Assembly (NCBI GenBank): GCA_019414265.1 | Contig: DXMJ01000025.1 | Location: forward strand, 1-28,405 | Origin: Collinsella sp. | GTDB taxonomy: Bacteria > Actinomycetota > Coriobacteriia > Coriobacteriales > Coriobacteriaceae | DNA length: 28,405 nucleotides | Reading direction: 5' to 3' | Shown here: in pieces, positions 7,965-15,234 of the stretch | Position numbering within the stretch: position 1 is the stretch's first letter | How the letters are laid out: every line of letters begins with the position of its first letter | Translations under genes and position numbers: made by a program | Notes under the pieces: generated by a model | Told to the model about the DNA's origin: nothing | Databases searched by the model: none | The model's input: only the letters and a program-made list of their open reading frames with translations

Positions 7965-8026
7965 AACCACCACAAGGGGAAACCACCACAAAGGTGCCTG
8001 TCCCCTTTGTGGTGGTTTTTGTTTTT
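7965..8026 (+). terminator. kup: kup terminator with two competing 5' arms
   Basis: A perfect 14-bp stem AACCACCACAAAGG (7981-7994) / CCTTTGTGGTGGTT (8004-8017) precedes two T runs ending at 8026. Directly upstream, 7965-7980 reads AACCACCACAAGGGGA, a near copy of the 5' arm that can pair with TCCCCTTTGTGGTGGTT (8001-8017) apart from one missing A. Two alternative hairpins can thus share one 3' arm. The GTCCCCTTTGT core resembles the dispersed palindromes at 5760 and 18863. Confidence 0.88.
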
Positions 8027-8046
8027 GAGAGAGGGGCGGGGCGCTG

Positions 8047-9672
8047 ATGGACGTCCGTGCGGACGGCGATATTGCCGAGAACTTTTGGTGGCGGCGTACA
8101 ACGCTGACGCGTCGCAGTCCTCTGTATGACGCCTGCGTATCGGCGGGGCTGCTAGCCGCGGCGACGATTGTGGGCGCGCTGCTCGACCATCCGGGGCTCG
8201 CGCCGAGCATCATGATCGTCTATGTGTTCGCCGTGCAGCTGTGCGCTTTCTTTACCTGGAGCCGCCTGTACTGCCTGCTGAGCTCGGCTGCCGCCGTGGC
8301 GCTCTACAACTTCTTGTTTGTCGACCCGCGCTACGCGCTGTCGTTTATCGACCGCGTCTATCCCGGCATGTTCTTTATCATGTTTGCGGTCTCGCTCGTA
8401 TCGAGCTCGATCGCGCTGGCCCTGCGCCGCGCCTTGGCGCAGGCTGCCGCCAGCGACCGTCGCACGCAGATGGTGCTCGAGACCAACCGCATGCTGCAGC
8501 GGTGTGGCGATCAGCAACAGATTGTGCATGCTATGGCAACGCAGCTGGCGCGTCTTTCGGACTGTCCGGTCGTGTGGTATAGCGCCGATGCCGATAACGA
8601 TGACCTGCTGCCGCGCACGACGTACACGGCCGTGGGCGATGCCGCGCCGGTACACCAGCTGGCGCCGCAGATGCCGCCGCGGCTCTCGGCGTCCGCCTAT
8701 GTGGGAACGCCGCTCGATGCCACCTATGGCGCCTCGGCGTTCTACGGCATATACCTGACCGTGCGCTCGGGCGACACCATGGTGCGCGCGGGCGATCCCG
8801 CCTCGGTGGTGGGGGTGTTCGCCATTGTCGCCGAGCCCGATGCGCTGACGCCCGAGGAGCGGACGCTTGCCGATGCCATCGTGAGCGAAGGCGAGCTGGC
8901 GCTCGATCGCGCCCGCGCCATGGAGGCTCGCGAGGAAGCGGCGGTGCTCGCCAAAAACGAACAGCTGCGTGCCAACTTGCTGCGCTCCATCTCGCACGAC
9001 CTGCGTACGCCGCTCACCAGTATTTCGGGTAATGCCGACGTGTTGCTCGACCAGGGCTCGACCGGCACGGCCGTGCTCGACGACCAGACACGCCGCGGCA
9101 TGCTCCTATCCATTCGCTCGGACGCGCAATGGCTCAACGCCACTGTCGAGAATCTGCTCGCCATCACCAAGCTCGAGGGTGGCGGTATGCGCCTGTCGAC
9201 CACGCTCGAGCTCATGGACGATATCGTCGAGGAGGCGCTGCGCCACGTGAACCCGGCCGTGCGCGAGCACGACCTTAAGGTGGTGGCGTGCGATGAGCCG
9301 GCGCTCGTCAACGTCGACGCGCGCCTGATGGTGCAGCTGGTGGTCAACCTGGTGAACAACGCCATTGCCTATACGCCCGCGGGCTCGCATATCGTAATCT
9401 CGATTGGCGTCCATGATGGATGCGTGGCGTGCTCGGTTGCTGATGATGGCCCGGGCATTGCGCCCGAGGACCGCGAGCGGATCTTTGAGTCGTTCTACAC
9501 CGCCAACCATGGCCTGGCCGACAGCTGCCGCAGTGTGGGCTTGGGGCTTTCGCTCTGCCGCTCCATTGCGCTGGCACATGGCGGTAGCATAGAGGTTACC
9601 GCGGCGGACCCTCACGGTTCGGTCTTTACGATTGAGCTTCCCGCCGCCGACGTTTCGTTTGATAAGGAGTAG
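8047..9672 (+). CDS. KdpD-type sensor histidine kinase lacking the N-terminal KdpD/Usp region
   Basis: A 541-residue membrane sensor kinase. A DUF4118-like block of hydrophobic helices (about residues 27-128) is followed by a GAF-like region (about 150-290), then a HisKA domain with the phospho-accepting His317 in SISHDLRTPLTS. The HATPase domain has the N-box LVVNLVNNAIAYTP, G1 DDGPGIAPED, F-box ERIFESFY and G2 GLGLSLCRSIALAHGG. This order equals the C-terminal 500 residues of KdpD; the cytoplasmic N-terminal KdpD and universal-stress-like domains of the full protein (about 900 aa) are absent. It should autophosphorylate and pass phosphate to the KdpE-like regulator starting four bases after its stop codon. 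The stimulus may be K+ or turgor by analogy. ATG 8047 has a purine-rich but imperfect ribosome binding site. Full-length KdpD remnants are not seen upstream, so this looks like a natural short form. Confidence 0.88.
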   Translation: MDVRADGDIAENFWWRRTTLTRRSPLYDACVSAGLLAAATIVGALLDHPGLAPSIMIVYVFAVQLCAFFTWSRLYCLLSSAAAVALYNFLFVDPRYALSFIDRVYPGMFFIMFAVSLVSSSIALALRRALAQAAASDRRTQMVLETNRMLQRCGDQQQIVHAMATQLARLSDCPVVWYSADADNDDLLPRTTYTAVGDAAPVHQLAPQMPPRLSASAYVGTPLDATYGASAFYGIYLTVRSGDTMVRAGDPASVVGVFAIVAEPDALTPEERTLADAIVSEGELALDRARAMEAREEAAVLAKNEQLRANLLRSISHDLRTPLTSISGNADVLLDQGSTGTAVLDDQTRRGMLLSIRSDAQWLNATVENLLAITKLEGGGMRLSTTLELMDDIVEEALRHVNPAVREHDLKVVACDEPALVNVDARLMVQLVVNLVNNAIAYTPAGSHIVISIGVHDGCVACSVADDGPGIAPEDRERIFESFYTANHGLADSCRSVGLGLSLCRSIALAHGGSIEVTAADPHGSVFTIELPAADVSFDKE

Positions 9673-9676
9673 CGCT

Positions 9677-10390
9677 GTGCCGAACTCTGCCGTGAAACCG
9701 CTCATCTTGGTCGTTGAGGACGATCCCGCCGTCCGCAACCTTATCGTCGCCGCGCTCGAGGCGCACGGTTTGCGCCATATGGCTGTGGAGACCGCCCACG
9801 CCGCCATCGCCGCCGCTTCGTCGCAGGCGCCGAGCATTGTGCTGCTCGATCTGGGCCTGCCCGATATGGACGGCGTCAAGGTGGTGGAGTCGGTGCGCGC
9901 GTGGTCGGGCATGCCGATCATCGTGGTTTCGGCGCGCAGCGAGGACGCGGACAAGATCCGAGCGCTCGATGCCGGCGCCGATGACTACCTGACTAAGCCG
10001 TTTTCGGTCGAGGAGCTGCTCGCGCGCATTCGCACCACGCTCAGGCGCCTTTCGTATGCGCAGGCGGGCGGTGTTGTCTCCGAGGGCTCGTTCGATACCG
10101 GCGAGTTGCATATCGATTTTGATGCCGGCATCGCCACGATGGATGGCGAGGAGCTGCATCTGACGCCGATCGAGTATAAGTTGCTCTGCTTGCTGGCGCA
10201 CAACGCCGACAAGGTGCTGACGCACCAATATATCCTGCACGAGATTTGGGGCACGGCGACCAAGAGCGATCTGGCGAGCCTGCGCGTCTTTATGGGCACG
10301 TTGCGTAAGAAGATCGAGTCCGACCCCGCGCATCCGCGCTATATCCAAACGCACGTGGGCATTGGCTATCGCCTGGTCACCCAAGGCTAG
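9677..10390 (+). CDS. kdpE: KdpE-type OmpR/PhoB-family response regulator
   Basis: A 237-residue two-domain regulator. The receiver domain has the acidic pair Asp15/Asp16 in VVEDDPAV, the phospho-acceptor Asp58 in LLDLGLPDMDG, and Lys107 in TKPF. The C-terminal winged helix (about residues 140-235) carries LTPIEYKLLCLLAHN and ends in GIGYRLV, close in wording to KdpE. Phosphorylated by the kinase just upstream, it would bind DNA and change transcription. In the family the target is kdpFABC, which is not in this window; kup is the only K+ transporter here. I chose GTG 9677, seven bases after AAGGAG (9664-9669), which itself lies inside the end of the kinase gene. Spacing of four bases from the kinase stop implies translational coupling. 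Confidence 0.9.
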   Translation: MPNSAVKPLILVVEDDPAVRNLIVAALEAHGLRHMAVETAHAAIAAASSQAPSIVLLDLGLPDMDGVKVVESVRAWSGMPIIVVSARSEDADKIRALDAGADDYLTKPFSVEELLARIRTTLRRLSYAQAGGVVSEGSFDTGELHIDFDAGIATMDGEELHLTPIEYKLLCLLAHNADKVLTHQYILHEIWGTATKSDLASLRVFMGTLRKKIESDPAHPRYIQTHVGIGYRLVTQG

Positions 10391-10416
10391 ATCGCCAACC
10401 ATCATCCCAATATGAG

Positions 10417-10483
10417 TTGCGGTGAAATACGGTCTAAATTTGCCTAATTCCAGGCAAAACAGTCCGTATTCCACCGCAATTTT
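10417..10483. terminator. Shared terminator between convergent genes (kdpE-like and rlmKL-like)
   Basis: A 16-bp stem TTGCGGTGAAATACGG (10417-10432) / CCGTATTCCACCGCAA (10464-10479), 15 of 16 paired, encloses a second hairpin TTTGCCT/AGGCAAA. It runs into TTTT at 10480-10483. It ends one base before the stop codon of the opposing methyltransferase gene. Confidence 0.8.
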
Positions 10484-10484
10484 G

Positions 10485-13052
10485 TTATTTGCCCTTGGGC
10501 TTGCTGGCGTAGAACTTCTTCTTTTTGGGCTTGCCGGCGGGGGAGGGCTTGCCGTCGCCGCGCGGCCCTCGGTCGCCGGCCTGCGCGTGCGCGGGTGCTG
10601 CTGCGCGAGGCTTGCGGGCCTCGGGGTTGCGTAGTTCCTCGACGCGCTCGGCAATTTCCTCGGCGCTAAAGCCGACCTCGGCCATGGCGTCCTCGATGGG
10701 CAGGCGGCGCACGATGTAGCAGTGGTGCACCTTCTGGTTGCGCGCGAAGTCCTCGGGGATGGTCTGCGCCGTAATGTCCTCCAGCACGACGCCCGCGCGC
10801 GCGAGCTTGCGCGTTTCGGGGCGGAAGCCGCGCAGGTTGCAGCTAAAGATGGCATGGCCGCCCTGCGCGAGCAGGCGCGATACGCCAGCCAAAAGCTCAA
10901 CATGGTCGCGCTGGACATCCCAGGTGCGACGGCCCATCTTGGACGAGTTCGAGAACGTGGGCGGGTCGACAAAGATCAGGTCCCAGCGGTTGCGCGTCTG
11001 GCGCTGGTCGCGAATCCAAGCGAGCACGTCGTCGCGCACAAAATGATGCTGAGGCCCCACAAAGCCGTTCTGGCGCATGTTGCGCTCGGCCCAGTCCAGA
11101 TAGGTATTGGAGAGGTCGACCGTCACGGTCTCCTCGACGCCGCCATCGGCCGCGTAGCAGGTGGCAGTGCCGGTGTAGGCAAACAGATTGAGGAAGCGGC
11201 GCGCCTGCTTGGCGTGCTCGCGCACCAGGTTGCGGGTGACGCGGTGGTCCAAGAAGATGCCGACGTCCAGGTAGTCGTCAAAGTTGACGGCAAAGGTGAG
11301 GCCGCCCTCTTCGATGAGCGGCAGGCGACGACGCGCGATATTGGCGCGCTCACCCGAGCCGCCCTTGCCGGCGCCCTGCTTGCCGTACTGCGAGCCGCCG
11401 CGCGAACGCATGCGGGCCTTGGCGTGCACATGCTCGGCGGGAACATCTAGGATGCGCGGCGCGATGGCCAGAATGTCGAGCATACGGGCCTGGGCCAGTG
11501 CGGGGTCGATGGTCTTGGGCGCGGCGTATTCGGCGATGACGAGCCAGCGGCCCGGCGTCTGCGGGCAACCCTCGTACAGGTCGATAGCGGCGGAGTAGTC
11601 GGGCAGGTCGGCATCGTAGACGCGGTAGCAGCTCACGCCCTCGCGCCTGGCCCACTTGCGGCGCAGACGGGCATTCTTGCGCAGGCGGTTGGCGAACTGC
11701 TCGGACTCGGGGATGAGCACGGGCAGCGGCTTGCCGTCGCCCAGGTCGAGCATGGCGGCAGGCTCGGGCATGGCGGAAGCGGCGGCTTCATCGTTGACTT
11801 CGTTGGCATCCGCAGCCTCGGCCTCGGCATCCGCACTGGTCGCAGCCTCAAACGCTGCGGCGGCGTGGTCGAGCGAAGGCCAGACTTCGACGGTCGCCTC
11901 TTCGTTGTTGGGCATGACGGCGATCGAGCGCTCGGGCTCGGTGTGGAGCGCGCGGGCCAGCAATCCGTCGCGGGTGAGCGCGGCGACCGGCGCCGCGGCA
12001 AGCTCGGGCGCGCGGCGCAACTCGCCGATGAGCGTCATGGTGTCATGCATGAGCGAAAGCGGTGTCTCGGTCGTATCCGCGACCACGGCGGCGCCGGCGA
12101 CAGCGCCCGCGTGGTCCAGTACGGTGGCGGACTTGGCGGCGCAAAAATCGACAAAGCGCTTGTAGCCGGCACATTTAACCATGCGCTCAGCGGTTTTGCG
12201 GGCGGCGGAGTCAACATCCACGGCCACGATGCGCGCCTGGCGCTCGCGCGCTGCCGCCTCGCGCCCGCGCGCCTCGGCAAGCAGCTGCTCCCACAGGGCG
12301 GCATCGTGCAGCTGCCAGCCCTCAAAGCCCCAGCGCTCGCGTGCGGCGCCCGGGGCGCGGTCGGTCAGAATGTTCACGGCCTCCAGCAGCAGACCGCCGC
12401 CGGCGCACGAGGCATCGATCAGCGTGGGAAGGGCTTCGTTCTCGTAATCGTCGGCCGTCAGCTCGCGCTCGCATAGTGCGGTCCAGCCGACCTGCGCCAG
12501 CACCAGGGCGGCGTAGTCGGGGCGCAGCACGTGCGCGCCCTCGCCGGCGCGGGTCGCTGCGGGCGGTAGGCGTTTGAACAGCGGGTCGCCCGAAAGGTCC
12601 AGGCTGATGCTCGCGCGGCGCTGACGCAGCGAAAGCAGCAGGTGAACATCGGGATCGGCGGCGTCGACATCGGCGCGACGGCCCGTGGTTTCGGCCAAGC
12701 GGTCGCACAATGCGTCCTTGGCGCGCAGGGCCGAGAAGCGCGTGTTGCGCAGCTGCTCGGTCACGCCGCGGGCGGTAATGGCGATGGTGGCGCCGGGGCG
12801 GACGATGCTCTCCCAGGCGATGTCGTAAACGCTATCGTACAGTTCATCGGCATCCTGCGCCTCAAAGCGCCCGAGTACCACGAACACGCGGCTCGCCAGG
12901 CGCGACCACAGACAGGCGCGGTAGCCTTCTTCGAGCTCGCCCTCAAACGTAGCGCGGCCTTTCAGGCGGCGGACATGCGAAAGCCCGAGGCGTTTAAGCT
13001 CATCGGCGAGTGCGGACTCAAAGCCCTCGGGGCAGCTTGCGTAAAATTCCAT
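10485..13052 (-). CDS. rlmL: RlmKL-type 23S rRNA methyltransferase with degenerate RlmL half
   Basis: An 855-residue protein with the domain order of bifunctional RlmKL. A THUMP-containing N-terminal region (about 1-165) precedes an RlmL-like Rossmann domain (about 165-390) and an RlmK/RlmI-like domain (about 445-785). A Lys/Pro-rich tail ends the protein. The RlmK half looks active: FLNLFAYTGTATCYAA (620-635) is the SAM motif I and DLIFVDPPTFSNS (691-703) is motif IV. The RlmL half keeps family wording such as TDRAPG and RWGFEGW. However, the usual DPMCGSGT SAM motif reads DASCAGGG (213-220), and the NPPYGER catalytic motif is replaced around 324-333 by ADTTETPLSL. An Ala/Glu-rich stretch at 395-435 is an added linker. 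I infer m7G2069-type activity retained and m2G2445-type activity lost or altered. ATG 13052 follows AGAGG at six bases. Confidence 0.88.
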   Translation of the reverse strand: MEFYASCPEGFESALADELKRLGLSHVRRLKGRATFEGELEEGYRACLWSRLASRVFVVLGRFEAQDADELYDSVYDIAWESIVRPGATIAITARGVTEQLRNTRFSALRAKDALCDRLAETTGRRADVDAADPDVHLLLSLRQRRASISLDLSGDPLFKRLPPAATRAGEGAHVLRPDYAALVLAQVGWTALCERELTADDYENEALPTLIDASCAGGGLLLEAVNILTDRAPGAARERWGFEGWQLHDAALWEQLLAEARGREAAARERQARIVAVDVDSAARKTAERMVKCAGYKRFVDFCAAKSATVLDHAGAVAGAAVVADTTETPLSLMHDTMTLIGELRRAPELAAAPVAALTRDGLLARALHTEPERSIAVMPNNEEATVEVWPSLDHAAAAFEAATSADAEAEAADANEVNDEAAASAMPEPAAMLDLGDGKPLPVLIPESEQFANRLRKNARLRRKWARREGVSCYRVYDADLPDYSAAIDLYEGCPQTPGRWLVIAEYAAPKTIDPALAQARMLDILAIAPRILDVPAEHVHAKARMRSRGGSQYGKQGAGKGGSGERANIARRRLPLIEEGGLTFAVNFDDYLDVGIFLDHRVTRNLVREHAKQARRFLNLFAYTGTATCYAADGGVEETVTVDLSNTYLDWAERNMRQNGFVGPQHHFVRDDVLAWIRDQRQTRNRWDLIFVDPPTFSNSSKMGRRTWDVQRDHVELLAGVSRLLAQGGHAIFSCNLRGFRPETRKLARAGVVLEDITAQTIPEDFARNQKVHHCYIVRRLPIEDAMAEVGFSAEEIAERVEELRNPEARKPRAAAPAHAQAGDRGPRGDGKPSPAGKPKKKKFYASKPKGK

Positions 13053-13079
13053 GGGTGACCTCTCTGGTTGCGTCGCTCC

Positions 13080-13085
13080 ATTATA
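13080..13085 (-). promoter_or_regulatory. -10 box of the probable rlmKL-like promoter
   Basis: On the minus strand these bases read TATAAT, 27 bases before the methyltransferase start. No recognisable -35 box lies at normal spacing, so this is a weak call. The 75-bp divergent gap to the HAD gene must hold both promoters. Confidence 0.35.
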
Positions 13086-13127
13086 TGATGGATGCTTCGT
13101 TTGCCCTTATCCTCGAAAGGAACCCAT

Positions 13128-13955
13128 ATGATTGATGCGTGTCCCGAACCCGCTGTGCTCTTTTTTGACGTGGACGGCACGCTGACGTCGTTCGATCCCG
13201 ACGATATGACCGATAAGGACTTTTCGGCGGTTCGCCCTTCGCAGACGGTGGTTGAGGCGTTCCATGCACTGCGCGATGCGGGGCACAAGGCGTTTATCTG
13301 CACGGGTCGTCCCCTGTGGCTCATCGCGGACAGTTTGCGTGCGCTCGACCCCGCGGGCGTCGTTGCCATGGCGGGGGCCACGCTCGAGGTCGAGGGCCGC
13401 GTGGCACACGAGGACTGCATTGACGAGGACATTGTTGAGGAGCTCGCGCGTCGCATTACTGTGGCGGGCGGCGAGGCGTTGTTCGAGACGAACGGTGCCA
13501 CCTATTCACTTGAGCCAGTTGGTGTCGAACAGTCATTTCTGCTAGGCGCCGGCGTGGTGCATGGCGTTGATCAGATGCGCGTCGATGGGCATTTGCGCGT
13601 AGGCAAGGTGTGCATTAACGCGTGCGACCTAGCTCGCGTAGCCAACGACGATGGCTTTATCGAGCGCGAGTTTGAGCTGTGCAACACCGGTGGTCAGAAT
13701 CGCGAGCTGAGCCCCAAGGGCATCGACAAGGGCGTGGGCGTGGCGCGAGCGCTGGAATACCTGGGTCGCACCGGCAACGCGCGCACCTTTGGCTTTGGCG
13801 ATTCCGGCAACGATCTGGGTATGCTCGCCGCCGTCGAGACGGCTGTAGCCATGGGCAACGCCATGCCCGAGGTCAAGGCAGTCGCCGACTACGTGACCGA
13901 CGATGTCGCACACGATGGCACCGTCACAGCGATGCAACATTTCGGCCTCATCTAA
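13128..13955 (+). CDS. Cof-type HAD superfamily hydrolase (sugar-phosphate/nucleotide phosphatase-like)
   Basis: A 275-residue cytosolic phosphatase of HAD subfamily IIB. Motif I is FFDVDGTLT with nucleophile Asp14 and acid/base Asp16. Motif II is FICTGRP (about residues 57-63), a motif III Lys lies near SPKGIDKG (about 202-209), and motif IV is GFGDSGNDLGML (about 223-234). A type IIB cap lies between motifs II and III. Family members dephosphorylate sugar phosphates, FMN or pyridoxal phosphate; the substrate here is unknown. ATG 13128 is seven bases after GAAAGG. The frame stays open back to 13092, but that start has no ribosome binding site. The gene is divergent from the RlmKL-like gene. 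Confidence 0.9.
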   Translation: MIDACPEPAVLFFDVDGTLTSFDPDDMTDKDFSAVRPSQTVVEAFHALRDAGHKAFICTGRPLWLIADSLRALDPAGVVAMAGATLEVEGRVAHEDCIDEDIVEELARRITVAGGEALFETNGATYSLEPVGVEQSFLLGAGVVHGVDQMRVDGHLRVGKVCINACDLARVANDDGFIEREFELCNTGGQNRELSPKGIDKGVGVARALEYLGRTGNARTFGFGDSGNDLGMLAAVETAVAMGNAMPEVKAVADYVTDDVAHDGTVTAMQHFGLI

Positions 13956-14148
13956 TGAATCTCGCCTTCTGACGTTTGCTCAAACTGCGACTCTTTGCTT
14001 TTGCATGCTCAATCGATTTATCAATCCAAACACTGAGGTGTTTATACCGTTCGCCGAGAAGATAAAAACCCGCAGTTCACGCCTTGATAAACGTAGGTAA
14101 AGTGTTTAGCAGTTTATCGGCCGTATGCTAACGAAAGGAATCAGGCAG

Positions 14149-14853
14149 ATGGCAATCAAGGTGTTCGCTGACGGTGCAAATCTCGAGGGCATGCTCGACA
14201 TGTACGAGAACGGCAACGTTCAGGGTTTCACGACCAACCCGTCCCTTATGAAGAAGGGCGGCGTGACGGATTACCGCGCGTTTGCCAAGGAGGTCCTGGC
14301 CCACATCACCGATGTGTCCGTGTCGTTTGAGGTCTTTGCCGACGACGTCGAGACCATGGAGGTCGAGGCCCGCGAGATCGCTACCTGGGCCGAGAACGTC
14401 TACGTCAAGATTCCGTGCGTGACCACCAAGGGTGAGTCCACCGCCGAGCTGGTGCGCAAGCTTTCGGCCGACGGCATCAAGGTCAACGTCACCACCATCT
14501 TTACGCCTACGCAGGTCGACGAGATGGTCGAGGCCGTTGATGCCGAGACACCGTCCATCATCTCGCTCTTTGCCGGCCGCATCGCCGATACCGGCGTCGA
14601 CCCCATTCCGTTTATGACGGAGTCGGTCAAGAAGGCCGCCGCCAAGCCCAACTGCGAGGTCCTGTGGGCATCCACGCGTGAGCTTATCAATATTTACCAG
14701 GCGGAAGGATGCGGTTGCCAGATCATCACGGTGCCCAACAGCATCCTGGCCAAGCGTAAGAACATCGGCCGTGACCCGTACGAGGTCTCGCTCGATACCG
14801 TGCGCGGTTTTGCCAAGGATATCGCCTCGCTCGGTTTCCATATCCTGCCGTAA
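14149..14853 (+). CDS. Transaldolase / fructose-6-phosphate aldolase family protein
   Basis: A 234-residue small transaldolase (TalB/FSA-like barrel). Visible family blocks are FADGANLEGM (6-15), GFTTNPSLM (26-34), VYVKIPCV with the Schiff-base Lys87, VNVTTIFTPTQ (112-122), SLFAGRIADTGVDP (139-152) and LWASTRE (172-178). It would catalyse transfer or aldol cleavage of dihydroxyacetone units between sugar phosphates in the cytosol. The length fits FSA/small transaldolase (about 215-235 aa) better than classical transaldolase (over 310 aa). ATG 14149 is eight bases after GAAAGGA. The last 16 coding bases, ending in the first base of the stop codon, recur downstream at 14992-15007 (see repeat entry). 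Confidence 0.9.
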   Translation: MAIKVFADGANLEGMLDMYENGNVQGFTTNPSLMKKGGVTDYRAFAKEVLAHITDVSVSFEVFADDVETMEVEAREIATWAENVYVKIPCVTTKGESTAELVRKLSADGIKVNVTTIFTPTQVDEMVEAVDAETPSIISLFAGRIADTGVDPIPFMTESVKKAAAKPNCEVLWASTRELINIYQAEGCGCQIITVPNSILAKRKNIGRDPYEVSLDTVRGFAKDIASLGFHILP

Positions 14854-15007
14854 CGCGAACGCTGGCTACATCGCGGGTTGTTCGCCCCGGCCTTTCCTTT
14901 CCCTATCGCTCACGCGCTTCGCGAGGGTCGCGCTAGGCAAAGGAAAGGCCGGGGCTGCCGACACGAACTTGCCGGTAGGTTGGTGATAGGCTTCCATATC
15001 CTGCCGT
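14833..15007. repeat. 156-bp segment bounded by a direct repeat of the transaldolase 3' end, enclosing a perfect 17-bp inverted repeat
   Basis: TTCCATATCCTGCCGT occurs at 14836-14851 (end of the transaldolase gene) and at 14992-15007. Extending left by three bases gives 18 of 19 matches. Between them, GCCCCGGCCTTTCCTTT (14884-14900) and its exact reverse complement (14939-14955) enclose a 38-nt loop rich in CGCG/TTCGCG. This looks like an insertion that duplicated its target and left the gene intact, or a local duplication. The stretch belongs to the 381-bp gene-free spacer 14854-15234, which also holds the element at 15032-15203. I see no gene in it. Confidence 0.75.
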
Positions 15008-15031
15008 GGACAAAGGTCCCCCCGCCTGCGC

Positions 15032-15203
15032 CGTGCAAAATTGAGAGTATTCAGCAAGGTAAAGGCTTTTACCAGCTGGGTGAAGCATGGAACAGCCCCC
15101 GTTTTGGCTCTGATGACGCTAAAACGGGGGCTGTTTCTTGCTTTTTCGTCTCTGAGGGGCATCCGGAACGGTGGAATTTGCAGAATACTCGCGATTTTGC
15201 ACG
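15032..15203. repeat. 172-bp element with 26-bp terminal inverted repeats around a strong terminator
   Basis: The left arm (15032-15057, CGTGCAAAAT then GAGTATTC and GCAA) and right arm (15178-15203) are reverse complements at 23 of 26 positions. A second hairpin GGTAAA/TTTACC follows the left arm, and a 15-bp perfect stem sits in the middle. The design equals that of 2222-2350 but the sequence is different. Confidence 0.75.
15091..15135 (+). terminator. Strong hairpin terminator between transaldolase and tex (convergent genes)
   Basis: AACAGCCCCCGTTTT (15091-15105) pairs perfectly with AAAACGGGGGCTGTT (15121-15135) around a 15-nt loop. On the plus strand TTTCTTGCTTTTT follows, so it best serves plus-strand transcripts coming from the transaldolase gene. 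Confidence 0.8.
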
Positions 15204-15234
15204 TCGCGAGAGGGGGGACCCTTGCTTTGGCGGT

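Noticed and set aside
13956..14148. tRNA or small RNA gene in the HAD-transaldolase gap
   Set aside because: No cloverleaf, no TTCGA-type arm and no clear terminator; only a weak TTGATA promoter-like box at 14084.
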